This document shows positions 16,694 to 24,473 of a stretch of DNA of 64,000 nucleotides, piece by piece. How positions within the stretch are numbered: position 1 is the stretch's first letter; every line of letters begins with the position of its first letter. The notes beneath the pieces are model-generated. The model was not told the origin of the DNA. It ran no database searches and saw nothing but the letters and a program-made list of their open reading frames with translations. Position numbers and translations under genes: made by a program. The stretch covers positions 124,001 to 188,000 of the forward strand of contig JAAZXM010000001.1 in the NCBI GenBank assembly GCA_014240165.1, given 5' to 3'. Source of the stretch: Myxococcales bacterium. Its GTDB lineage: Bacteria; Myxococcota_A; UBA9160; UBA4427.

Positions 16694-17406
16694 TCGCCCT
16701 TCGCCTCGTCGCCAGAATCTCCCCCGGCAGAAGCGGACGAATCCGCGGAATCGTCTGCACCGTCGGCGGGCGGCGCTCCCTCTTCGCCCTCGACACCCTC
16801 CTCGCCTTCTTCCGGTTCCGCGACCTCTTCTTCCACGATCTTGGGCAGAACAACTGAAACCACGGAAAGTTCCGGGTCGCTGACGAGTTCTGTGCCTTCG
16901 GGAAGAGGAAGATCCGCTACGTGCAGGGATTGGCCCAATTCGAGGGCGGATACGTCACCGATGACTTCGTCGGGAATCGCGTTGGGCAAGCAGGCCAATT
17001 CCAACTCGCGCAGCGCATGCTCGATCACGCCTCCCTCGAGGATACCGGGGGCGGAGCCGGAGAGGTGAATGGGGACGAAAACATGAATGCGCTCCGTCAA
17101 ATCGATCTCGAAGAAGTCCGCGTGGACAACAGCACCCCGAATGGGCTCGCGCTGCAGGGCCTTGACCATCACTGTTCGATTGGCCACCGCCGAATCACCC
17201 TCCAAATCGAAGAGGGTATTGATACCCGCGTGGCTCTCCTTGATCTTGCCAACAAGGATTTTTGGGTCAAAGCTCACTGCGACCGGTTCTTTGCCGCCGC
17301 CGTAAACCACACCCGGTGCCTTGCCTTCCTGGCGGAGCTTCCGATTGTAGGATTTGCCCTTGCCTTCGCGACGTTCCAATGAAATCGAGACTTCAGCCAC
17401 CAACAC
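16690..17406 (-). CDS. rplY: 50S ribosomal protein L25 (TL5/CTC form) with acidic tail
   Basis: A 5S rRNA-binding protein, 238 residues. The N-terminal L25 domain (SLERREGKGKSYNRKLRQEGKAPGVVYG) is followed by the beta-rich TL5/CTC domain (VHADFFEIDLTERIHVFVPIHLSG...). The final 45 residues are almost all Glu, Gly, Ala, Asp and Ser, an acidic low-complexity tail seen in many CTC-type proteins. The gene starts 50 bases after prs and is followed by pth with overlapping stop and start, the common prs-rplY-pth arrangement. Confidence 0.96.
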   Translation of the reverse strand: MLVAEVSISLERREGKGKSYNRKLRQEGKAPGVVYGGGKEPVAVSFDPKILVGKIKESHAGINTLFDLEGDSAVANRTVMVKALQREPIRGAVVHADFFEIDLTERIHVFVPIHLSGSAPGILEGGVIEHALRELELACLPNAIPDEVIGDVSALELGQSLHVADLPLPEGTELVSDPELSVVSVVLPKIVEEEVAEPEEGEEGVEGEEGAPPADGADDSADSSASAGGDSGDEAKGD

Positions 17407-17456
17407 TCTCCTTGAATTTCAGACCGCGGGACATTGCCACTGCGGCCAGAGCCCGT

Positions 17457-18392
17457 CTAGAACAGGCTGCTTACGCTCTCTTCGTTGTTAATCCGGCGAA
17501 TCGCTTCGCCGAGCTGCTCCGCAACAGAGACCACGATGATCTTGCCGCTTTCCGTCGCCTCCGGTCGAAGCGGAATCGTATCTGTCACGATGAGCTTGGC
17601 GAGTGAACTCTCACCAATCCGCTTGATGGCCGGGCCGGATAGAACCGGATGAGTAATTGCCGCATAGACATCCGTTCCGCCCGCATCGAGCAGCGCACGA
17701 GCCGCTTCGCAGAGCGTACCCGCCGTATCCACCATGTCATCGACGATTACGCACGTCTTGCCTTCGACGTCACCGATAATATTCATCACTTCGGCAACGT
17801 TTGCGACTTCGCGTCGCTTATCGATGATGGCGAGATTGGCACCGAGTCTCTTTGCGTAGGCCCGCGCACGTTCGACGCCTCCCGCATCCGGAGAGATGAT
17901 CACGATCTCGCCGCGAACCTGAGACTGGATGGCCTGCAGCAGGAGCCGGGTCGCGTAGAGATTGTCCACCGGAATATTGAAGAAGCCCTGTGCCTGGCCG
18001 GCGTGAAGATCCATGCAGAGCAGGCGATCAGCGCCTGCCGTCGTCACCAGATCCGCAACCAGCTTCGCGGTGATCGGAACCCGGGGTTTGACCTTCTTGT
18101 CCTGCCGGGCATAGCCGTAGTAGGGAACCACCGCGGTGATTCTTCGGGCCGAGGCCCGCTTGAGTGCGTCGATCATGATCAGCAATTCCATCAGGTGCGC
18201 GTTCGCGGGAGCGGACGTCGATTGCAGGATGAAGCAATCCTGCCCGCGAACGTTCTCCCCGATCTCTACGCTGCACTCGCCGTCGCTGAATGTCCCCACG
18301 TCGGCATTGCCAAGGGGGATCCCCAAACAAGCCGCCACTTCCCGGGCCAAGGCCTGGTTGGCGTTTCCTGAAAAAAGTTTGAGACTCTGCAT
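17457..18392 (-). CDS. prs: Ribose-phosphate pyrophosphokinase
   Basis: Makes 5-phosphoribosyl 1-diphosphate from ribose 5-phosphate and ATP for nucleotide, histidine and tryptophan synthesis. The 311-residue product begins [21 protein letters not shown] and carries the catalytic RQDKKVKPR flexible loop, [22 protein letters not shown] and the PRPP-binding loop [14 protein letters not shown]. The length matches bacterial class I enzymes. tRNA-Gln and ispE lie directly upstream on the same strand. Confidence 0.97.
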   Translation of the reverse strand: MQSLKLFSGNANQALAREVAACLGIPLGNADVGTFSDGECSVEIGENVRGQDCFILQSTSAPANAHLMELLIMIDALKRASARRITAVVPYYGYARQDKKVKPRVPITAKLVADLVTTAGADRLLCMDLHAGQAQGFFNIPVDNLYATRLLLQAIQSQVRGEIVIISPDAGGVERARAYAKRLGANLAIIDKRREVANVAEVMNIIGDVEGKTCVIVDDMVDTAGTLCEAARALLDAGGTDVYAAITHPVLSGPAIKRIGESSLAKLIVTDTIPLRPEATESGKIIVVSVAEQLGEAIRRINNEESVSSLF

Positions 18393-18452
18393 ATCTATGC
18401 CTTCGTCCTGCCCCGGCGCGGCCGGAGGCGATGTTCCCGCACGAGGCGGGCT

Positions 18453-18527
<75 letters not shown>

Positions 18528-18606
18528 GCGGTCACTTGCCGCCCGACCGTCCACATCGCCAGACGCAATCCTCCTCGCCTACTGCCCTTCCGATCCAGGC
18601 GCTAGC

Positions 18607-19560
18607 TTACCGAGCGGGCAGCGTCCGAGCGAGCCGAGCCCATCCATCCCCCCGCAGGGCGAACTGCCTGATCGCTCCCTTCGCCTCCGACTCCGATGCG
18701 AAGACTCCGAAGCTCGTCGCACCACTGCCCGAAAGACCCACTGCTTCCGCGCCCCCTTCGCGCAGGGCCTGCTGAACCCGGTCGATTGACGGGCAAAGGC
18801 GCCGCGCGGGCTCCTGAAGATCGTTCTCAAGGACCTCGCGGAGCCCCAGCTTCCAGCGCGCGGAATCTCCCGGATCCAGCTCCAGCCAATCCGAGAGGGA
18901 GCGCAGCGTAGAACCTGGGTCGACCGGCGTCAACGCAGGCGAAAAGGCATCCCAGGCCTCGAAAACAGCGCCCGTGGAAAGCCCCTCCCCGGGGTTGGCC
19001 AGCACCAGGCTCAGCGCGGGAAAATCGCGAATCGGGCTGAGCTTCTCCCCCACGCCCTCGACCCGGGCGGGGACCTGGCCCAGGAAGAAGGGCACATCAG
19101 CGCCCAGGGAGAGCGCCACCGAGGCCAGGCGCTCCGGGCCCAGGGCATCGGGGACGAGGGCATTCAGCGCGCGAAGCACCGCCCCGGCATCACTCGACCC
19201 GCCCCCGAGCCCCGCGGCGACGGGGATCCGCTTGACGAGGCCCAGGGAGACCGCGAGGGAGCGCTGGCTTTCCTCCAGGAAAGCCTCGGCCGCGCGCACC
19301 GCGAGATTGCTCCCACCCTCGGGAAAATCATCCACACCCTCGGCATCGGGTGCGACCCGGCACTCGAAATCCACCCGGGAAACCGGGCTCGGGACCACCT
19401 CGACGGAAACCTCGTCCGCGAGATCCACCGGCACCAGCACGCTCTCCAGAAGGTGATACCCATCCGGCCGACGGCCCAGGACCCGCAATCCGAAATTGAC
19501 CTTCGCACAGGCCGTCTCGCGGCGAAGCCAGATCGAAGAATCGGCGGCCGCCTCCGCCAC
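18607..19560 (-). CDS. ispE: 4-diphosphocytidyl-2-C-methyl-D-erythritol kinase
   Basis: GHMP kinase of the MEP isoprenoid pathway, 317 residues from a GTG start. The N-terminal CAKVNFGLRVLGRRPDGYHLLES is the IspE signature. The ATP-binding loop is VAAGLGGGSSDAGAVLRALN, and SLGADVPFFLGQVPARVEGVGE holds the catalytic Asp region. The C-terminal motif GLSGSGATSFGVF is also typical. Nine bases separate it from the DUF1844 gene. With ispG at 22427 it shows that the cell uses the MEP route. Confidence 0.95.
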   Translation of the reverse strand: MAEAAADSSIWLRRETACAKVNFGLRVLGRRPDGYHLLESVLVPVDLADEVSVEVVPSPVSRVDFECRVAPDAEGVDDFPEGGSNLAVRAAEAFLEESQRSLAVSLGLVKRIPVAAGLGGGSSDAGAVLRALNALVPDALGPERLASVALSLGADVPFFLGQVPARVEGVGEKLSPIRDFPALSLVLANPGEGLSTGAVFEAWDAFSPALTPVDPGSTLRSLSDWLELDPGDSARWKLGLREVLENDLQEPARRLCPSIDRVQQALREGGAEAVGLSGSGATSFGVFASESEAKGAIRQFALRGDGWARLARTLPAR

Positions 19561-19568
19561 TGATCCGC

Positions 19569-19871
19569 CTAGGCGTCGAGCTCGACGAAATGCAGACGAA
19601 GCTCGTAGAGCAGGCTATCGATGAGCTTCTCTTCGTCGGGCTCGAGGTTGCCGCGGGTTTTCTCGCGCAGCAACTCGATGGTATCGATGGTCTGCTGGGC
19701 AATCGCGCGGCTAGGGGCGGTTTTCTCTTTCGTCTGGGGATCGGCGATCAGACCCATCTGGTACAGGGCGGTCGTGGACAGGGAAAGTACGAAGGTCGAA
19801 AAATCGATGGCGGGGAGTTCCGCACCCTTGGAGCCCTTCGCACCGCCTTCTGCCTCGGGATCAGCGACCAC
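19569..19871 (-). CDS. DUF1844 family protein
   Basis: A 100-residue soluble protein of unknown function. The conserved segment DFSTFVLSLSTTALYQMGLI, followed by ELLREKTRGNLEPDEEKLIDSLLYELR, identifies the DUF1844 family, common in deltaproteobacterial and related genomes. The first 20 residues are low-complexity (DPEAEGGAKGSKGAE). The start is a GTG with GGGGGG upstream. It lies nine bases ahead of ispE and 15 bases after the CDP-alcohol transferase gene, so it is probably co-transcribed with both. Confidence 0.85.
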   Translation of the reverse strand: MVADPEAEGGAKGSKGAELPAIDFSTFVLSLSTTALYQMGLIADPQTKEKTAPSRAIAQQTIDTIELLREKTRGNLEPDEEKLIDSLLYELRLHFVELDA

Positions 19872-19886
19872 AGCCCCCCCTTGCGT

Positions 19887-20498
19887 TCAATCTCTCTCGC
19901 CCAGCGCCGAGGCTTCCTGCTCGGCGTCCAGGGCATGGCGAGCGCCCTCGAACCTCTGCACCACCGTGGCGGAAGAACCAACGGCCAGAATCCAGAGCGC
20001 CGGCACCATCAAGCCAAGAATTCCCCCGGCGATGAGCAGGCCGATCCGTTCGCCTCGCTCCACCACACCCCCGGGCAGGTTGATATTCAGCGACTCGGCG
20101 CGTGCGCGGGTATAGGAGGTCAGGATGCTCGCGGTCAGCCCCAAGGAGGCAACCAGGGCTGTCATTTGATCCCCCGCCATGGCGAAGTGAATGATCAGGC
20201 CCAACATGACCGCCATATCGACAAGACGATCCATCGTTGAATCCAGGAACGCGCCGAAGCGGGTCTCGATCCCGTGAAATCGGGCAACGACGCCGTCCAC
20301 GAGGTCGCAAAGCCCGCCGGTCGCGAGCAGCAGCGCGCCGACAAAAAACTGGCCAGCTCCGAATGCCGCAGCCGCAACCAGGCACAGCATCGCTCCCAAA
20401 ATCGTCAGTAGATTCGGGTCGATCCGCCCCTTGAAGAGGAAGGGGAGAAGCGTCTGAACCCAGCTATCGAGCCTATGGCCGAATTTTGCTTTGATCAC
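19887..20498 (-). CDS. CDP-alcohol phosphatidyltransferase family protein
   Basis: A 203-residue integral membrane enzyme that joins CDP-diacylglycerol (or a similar CDP-activated lipid) to an alcohol. The active-site pattern DxxDGxxARxxxxxxxxGxxxDxxxD is complete: D65, D68, G69, A72, R73, G82, D86 and D90. Several hydrophobic helices flank it, and ILTSYTRARAESLN is usual for the family. The product (phosphatidylinositol phosphate, phosphatidylglycerophosphate or another) cannot be decided from sequence alone. The start is GTG at 20498. Confidence 0.85.
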   Translation of the reverse strand: MIKAKFGHRLDSWVQTLLPFLFKGRIDPNLLTILGAMLCLVAAAAFGAGQFFVGALLLATGGLCDLVDGVVARFHGIETRFGAFLDSTMDRLVDMAVMLGLIIHFAMAGDQMTALVASLGLTASILTSYTRARAESLNINLPGGVVERGERIGLLIAGGILGLMVPALWILAVGSSATVVQRFEGARHALDAEQEASALGERD

Positions 20499-20603
20499 GA
20501 CAGCTCACTCACCCCATTTTTCGCCGAGATCACCCGGGCGAATATTTTTCCGGGATCTCGGTTGCCAGACGGCGACGGCGAGCCCCGGAGCCTTTCTATA
20601 AGG

Positions 20604-20792
20604 CTAGAAGCCCTCGGGTGCAGACAATGCGGCCCCGGTCTCAGCGCCCTCTTCCTCTTCTTCGTCAGCGACCTTCTCCGCAGAATCGGGAAGCGAGGCC
20701 AACTCGGCCTGTACTTCCTCCTCGCTCGCCCAACCCGGGCGCCCCTGCATGCGGCGGTCAAATTTCAGCTTCCGTTCAGCCTCGAGATTCAT
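20604..20792 (-). CDS. Small acidic protein of unknown function
   Basis: A 62-residue protein. The first half (MNLEAERKLKFDRRMQGRPG, then WASEEEVQAELASLPD) looks like a compact helical unit with a Trp, and the second half is a Glu-rich low-complexity tail. A clear AGGAG lies about ten bases before the ATG, which supports translation. It is divergent from bamD with 163 bases between the starts. I do not recognise a named family and give no function. Confidence 0.6.
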   Translation of the reverse strand: MNLEAERKLKFDRRMQGRPGWASEEEVQAELASLPDSAEKVADEEEEEGAETGAALSAPEGF

Positions 20793-20955
20793 TCGGGTTT
20801 CTCCTGGAATACGCTCTTTTCGAATAGGTCATCAGACTCTTCTGCTCAGCAGGGAGGAGCGAAGAGGGCCCGTAAGCTAGCAGATTGGCGCCCATGGGGG
20901 ATATCGGCGTTTTCCAGCGCTGGGGCTGGCCACGTCGGGTAGACTCCTCCCCGCC

Positions 20956-21753
20956 ATGGACCGAACTCATTGCCCGAAAAAAACCTTCACCCGCCTGGCC
21001 CTGGCCCTCATGTTGGCCCTGTCGGCCAGTTGCTCCACGGACTCGCCCGGCTTTGAGGATGTCGCCCCCGCCGACCAACTCTACGCCGAAGGCTTGGAAC
21101 TCCTGAAGGGCCGAAACATTCTCGGAATTTATACCTGGATCAACTACTCCGGGGCTCGGGAGCCCTTCCAGGCAATCATCGACAACTACCCCTACAGCAA
21201 ATACGAGGTCGAAGCCCAGATCAAGATCGCGGACACCTACTTCAAAGAGGGCAACTACGACGAAGCCCTCTCCTATTACCGTGGATTCGCCGACCTTCAC
21301 CCCCAACATCCCAAGGTTCCCTACTCGATCCTTCGGTCCGCGCTCTGCTACTACAATCAGATCGAATCGATTGATCGCGATCAAACCGCCACGCGAGAGG
21401 CGCTCAAATATCTGGAACTCCTCAGCACCAACTACCCCTACGAAGCTGCGACCCAGGAAGGTGAGATCATCCTTCACCGACTGCGCACTCGCCTTGCGGA
21501 CAACATGATGGAAATCGGCGATTTCTATCTCGAGCGAACCCAATACCAATCTGCGGCAACCCGCTACCGCAGGGTCCTCGACGACTACCCCGGCCTGGGG
21601 AACGATGGCGAGGCGCTCTACAAACTTGGGCTTTGCTACGAGGAGATGAAGCGGGTCGATGAGGCCTTGCGGCTCTACCATGTCGTCCTGGAGAACTTCT
21701 CCGATTCAAGAGATGCGGAGCGCGCTGCCGAGAGGATCGCTGGAGCCGAGTAG
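20956..21753 (+). CDS. bamD: Outer membrane protein assembly lipoprotein BamD (YfiO family)
   Basis: Periplasmic lipoprotein of the BAM complex, which inserts beta-barrel proteins into the outer membrane. The 265 residues start with a basic then hydrophobic signal (KKTFTRLALALMLALSASC) with the lipobox Cys at 26. Five TPR-like helical repeats follow; the pattern AREPFQAIIDNYPYSKYEVEAQIKIADTYFKEGNYDEAL is typical of BamD repeat one, and similar blocks recur to the end (RYRRVLDDYP, LYHVVLENF). It is direct evidence for an outer membrane. It stands as a short plus-strand unit with cvpA 127 bases downstream. Confidence 0.92.
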   Translation: MDRTHCPKKTFTRLALALMLALSASCSTDSPGFEDVAPADQLYAEGLELLKGRNILGIYTWINYSGAREPFQAIIDNYPYSKYEVEAQIKIADTYFKEGNYDEALSYYRGFADLHPQHPKVPYSILRSALCYYNQIESIDRDQTATREALKYLELLSTNYPYEAATQEGEIILHRLRTRLADNMMEIGDFYLERTQYQSAATRYRRVLDDYPGLGNDGEALYKLGLCYEEMKRVDEALRLYHVVLENFSDSRDAERAAERIAGAE

Positions 21754-21880
21754 ATTGCGTCGCGGGAACCAGGGAGAGGCCTGACCTCGAGCCGCTGAGG
21801 GTTTTGAAGACAGGGAAACGGGAAGCTCGACATCGCCTGAATACGGGAAGGGTTCGCTCGAACCGTAGTAAGGAGAGCAT

Positions 21881-22405
21881 ATGGGAAACGAAGACTCCTT
21901 GACGATTCTCGACGGAATCGTTCTGGTCATCCTCTTGATTGGACTCACTCGCGGAATCTTCATCGGTTTGGTGCGAGAAAGTTTCTCCATGGCGGCGCTG
22001 GGTGCGGCCATCCTCGCCGCCCGATACGGAACCCAGGGTTTCTCCACGGCACTCGAAGAATTGAGCCGTGGAGCAATCGGCCCAAGCCTCGCCCCCTGGT
22101 TGGCCGGGGCAATTCTTGGAATCGGCACCGTCGTCATCATGACCTTGATCGGTCGCGCAGTTCAAAGCGGAGTGCGAGCAGCTGGTCTCACCTGGCTCGA
22201 CCGAACCGGGGGCGCTGCCCTGGGAGCGGCGGAAGGCGTACTCATCTCGCTCTTGGTCGTTCTCGCCGCAACATTCGTCGTTGGCCGGCAACATCCGGTG
22301 GTTGACGGTTCGCGAAGCTTGGCGCTCTACGACGCCGCACGAGATTACCTGGGAGAGAAAGCCGACAAACTTCCCAATGTCGCGGCGCCCAAGGATTGGC
22401 TCTGA
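21881..22405 (+). CDS. cvpA: CvpA family membrane protein
   Basis: A 174-residue inner-membrane protein with four hydrophobic segments: LDGIVLVILLIGLTRGIFIGLV (a typical CvpA opening), SMAALGAAILAARYG, WLAGAILGIGTVVIMTLIGRAV and ALGAAEGVLISLLVVLAATFVV. The SGVRAAGLTWLDRTGGAALGAAEG link is characteristic. CvpA was first linked to colicin V production; in other bacteria it contributes to envelope stress resistance. GTAAGGAGAGCAT upstream gives a good ribosome binding site. It ends 21 bases from the convergent ispG stop. Confidence 0.85.
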   Translation: MGNEDSLTILDGIVLVILLIGLTRGIFIGLVRESFSMAALGAAILAARYGTQGFSTALEELSRGAIGPSLAPWLAGAILGIGTVVIMTLIGRAVQSGVRAAGLTWLDRTGGAALGAAEGVLISLLVVLAATFVVGRQHPVVDGSRSLALYDAARDYLGEKADKLPNVAAPKDWL

Positions 22406-22426
22406 AGCCACTGGCGGCGCTGGGCC

Positions 22427-24454
22427 CTACTTCTCGGAGTACTCGCCGATCAATTCGAGCAATCGATCCGGGGCTTGATCCTCGGCGACGTTGCGGGCGA
22501 CCACATCTTTGCCCGCGTAAAGCGTAACCACACCCGGACCCGACCCGACGTAACCGAAATCTGCGTCGGCCATCTCGCCTGGGCCGTTCACGATGCAGCC
22601 CATGATCGCCACCTTGACCCCCTTGAGATGAGATGTCGCCGATTTGATTCGCGCAGTGGTTTCCTCGAGATCGAAGAGGGTCCTTCCACATGAGGGGCAG
22701 GAAATATATTCGGTTCGTGTCGTACGCAGCCGTGCCCCCTGTAATATCCGGTAGGCGATATCCAGGGCATTCCCGGCATCCGAAACGCCGCCGAGTGAGA
22801 TCATGTCACCGATGCCATCGCAGAGCGGCGCTCCGAGTTCGATCGAGGCTCCGATCATGCCGACTTCCTGATCGCCCGAATTCGTCCAGGTATGCCTGAG
22901 TACGATGGGATGATCACCGGCTTTCCTCGCCTCCAACTCAGCTGCAAGCTGGCGCGCTCCGTGAACCGCCCGCTTGGACTCCACCGAAAAAATCACCGAG
23001 GGCGGCGGTTGAAGCTTCGCGACCTCCAGCACCTGATCGATCAGGACGGAAAGCTCGGCTGCCTCTCCAACGAGGCACCATTCCAACGCGACCCCTTTCC
23101 CAACGGCAACCCTGCACGCCGTCTCCAAGGATTCTCGCGAGCATGAAGGCAGCACGACGACGACAAGGCGTTCCATCTCATCGGGGAGTTCGAAAGCGTC
23201 ATCCAGGCAGCCCAGGGGAACCCGAGCCGAAAGAGGAATCTCGAGGCCCTCTTCCTCAAGTGCCGAATGGAAGGCTGAGAATCGCGTTGCGCTCTCTTCG
23301 TCCGCAACCCCGACCAGGAGAGACTCGCACTCAACATCGGCCACAGAGGAAAACGCGGCGCGAAGAGTTCGAGCGGTTTGATCGGGTACAAGCCAATCTT
23401 CCCACCGGGAAAGCTCCAATTCCACTCGCACCGGATGCGTATCTCCCAAGGAGAGGCTTGGCATCCGGATCGCGCGGCTTTCCCTGCGAACATGGGAGTA
23501 GGGATCCATTGAGGGCTGCAAATCCAGGCGCAAGTCGCCCAGCGCCGAATCTTCGGACCACCTTCGCTCGCTTCGCCGAGCGATCTTTTCGGCCACGGAA
23601 ATTTCCCGAACAGGATTCTCCGTCAGCGAAACCCTGATGGTGTCGCCGATTCCGTCCTCGAGAAGCGACCCAATCCCGATTGCGCTCTTGATTCGGCCAT
23701 CCTCTGCATCCCCGGCCTCGGTCACGCCCAGGTGAAAGGGATAACTCGCCTTTCCTTCGGAGCGCTCTTCCAGCCGCGCTGCGAGCAAACGGTAGGCCTG
23801 AATAGCGACGTGGGAGTTCGAAGCCTTCATGCTGAAAATGATGTCGAAGAACGCTTCGTCCTCACAAACATCGAGAAATTCAAGCGCACTCTCCACCATT
23901 CCCAGGGGAGAATCGCCATGGCGGTTCATCACACGATCGGAGAGAGAGCCGTGGTTCGTGCCAATTCGCATCGCCACGCCGTTCTGCTTACAGCGCAAAA
24001 CCAGCGGGCGAAAACGATCCGCAACCCGTGCGAGTTCATCGGCGTACTCGAGGTCGGTGTATTCTCGAATCTCGAATTTCTTCTTGTCCGCATAGTTGCC
24101 GGGATTGATGCGAACCTTCTCAACGAAATCCGCGGCGATGAGCGCGGCGTTGGGCGTAAAGTGAATGTCCGCAACCAGGGGAATGTCCACGCCCCGGCCC
24201 TCAAGGCTCTTCTTGATCTCACGGAGATTCTCGGCATCACGGATCGAGGGCGCCGTCACCCGAGCAATTTCGCAGCCTGCCGCCGACAGCTTTTCGATCT
24301 GATCCACCGTACCGCGAGTGTCCATGGTGTCGGTGTTGGTCATGGACTGGATTCGGATCGGATGATCTCCGCCGACGCCTACATCTCCCACCTGAACAAC
24401 GCGGGTAACTCGCCTTCGCGTCAGCCATGGGTCTACCAGGAAGGAGTATTTCAT
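22427..24454 (-). CDS. ispG: 4-hydroxy-3-methylbut-2-enyl-diphosphate synthase, large three-domain form
   Basis: Iron-sulfur enzyme of the MEP pathway that makes HMBPP. At 675 residues it is almost twice the common 360-400. The N-terminal TIM barrel (IRIQSMTNTDTMDT, VRINPGNYADKK, VAMRIGTNHGSLSDR, GVTEAGDAEDGRIKSAIGIG) is followed by an extra domain of about 250 residues from near 300 to 550. The C-terminal 4Fe-4S domain has Cys in ISCPSCGRTLFDLEETT and in IMGCIVNGPGEM. This A-A*-B layout is known from plants, Chlamydiae, Bacteroidetes and scattered other bacteria. It lies 19 bases downstream of alaS. Confidence 0.95.
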   Translation of the reverse strand: MKYSFLVDPWLTRRRVTRVVQVGDVGVGGDHPIRIQSMTNTDTMDTRGTVDQIEKLSAAGCEIARVTAPSIRDAENLREIKKSLEGRGVDIPLVADIHFTPNAALIAADFVEKVRINPGNYADKKKFEIREYTDLEYADELARVADRFRPLVLRCKQNGVAMRIGTNHGSLSDRVMNRHGDSPLGMVESALEFLDVCEDEAFFDIIFSMKASNSHVAIQAYRLLAARLEERSEGKASYPFHLGVTEAGDAEDGRIKSAIGIGSLLEDGIGDTIRVSLTENPVREISVAEKIARRSERRWSEDSALGDLRLDLQPSMDPYSHVRRESRAIRMPSLSLGDTHPVRVELELSRWEDWLVPDQTARTLRAAFSSVADVECESLLVGVADEESATRFSAFHSALEEEGLEIPLSARVPLGCLDDAFELPDEMERLVVVVLPSCSRESLETACRVAVGKGVALEWCLVGEAAELSVLIDQVLEVAKLQPPPSVIFSVESKRAVHGARQLAAELEARKAGDHPIVLRHTWTNSGDQEVGMIGASIELGAPLCDGIGDMISLGGVSDAGNALDIAYRILQGARLRTTRTEYISCPSCGRTLFDLEETTARIKSATSHLKGVKVAIMGCIVNGPGEMADADFGYVGSGPGVVTLYAGKDVVARNVAEDQAPDRLLELIGEYSEK

Positions 24455-24473
24455 CGCTTACCCGCCCGGGAGC

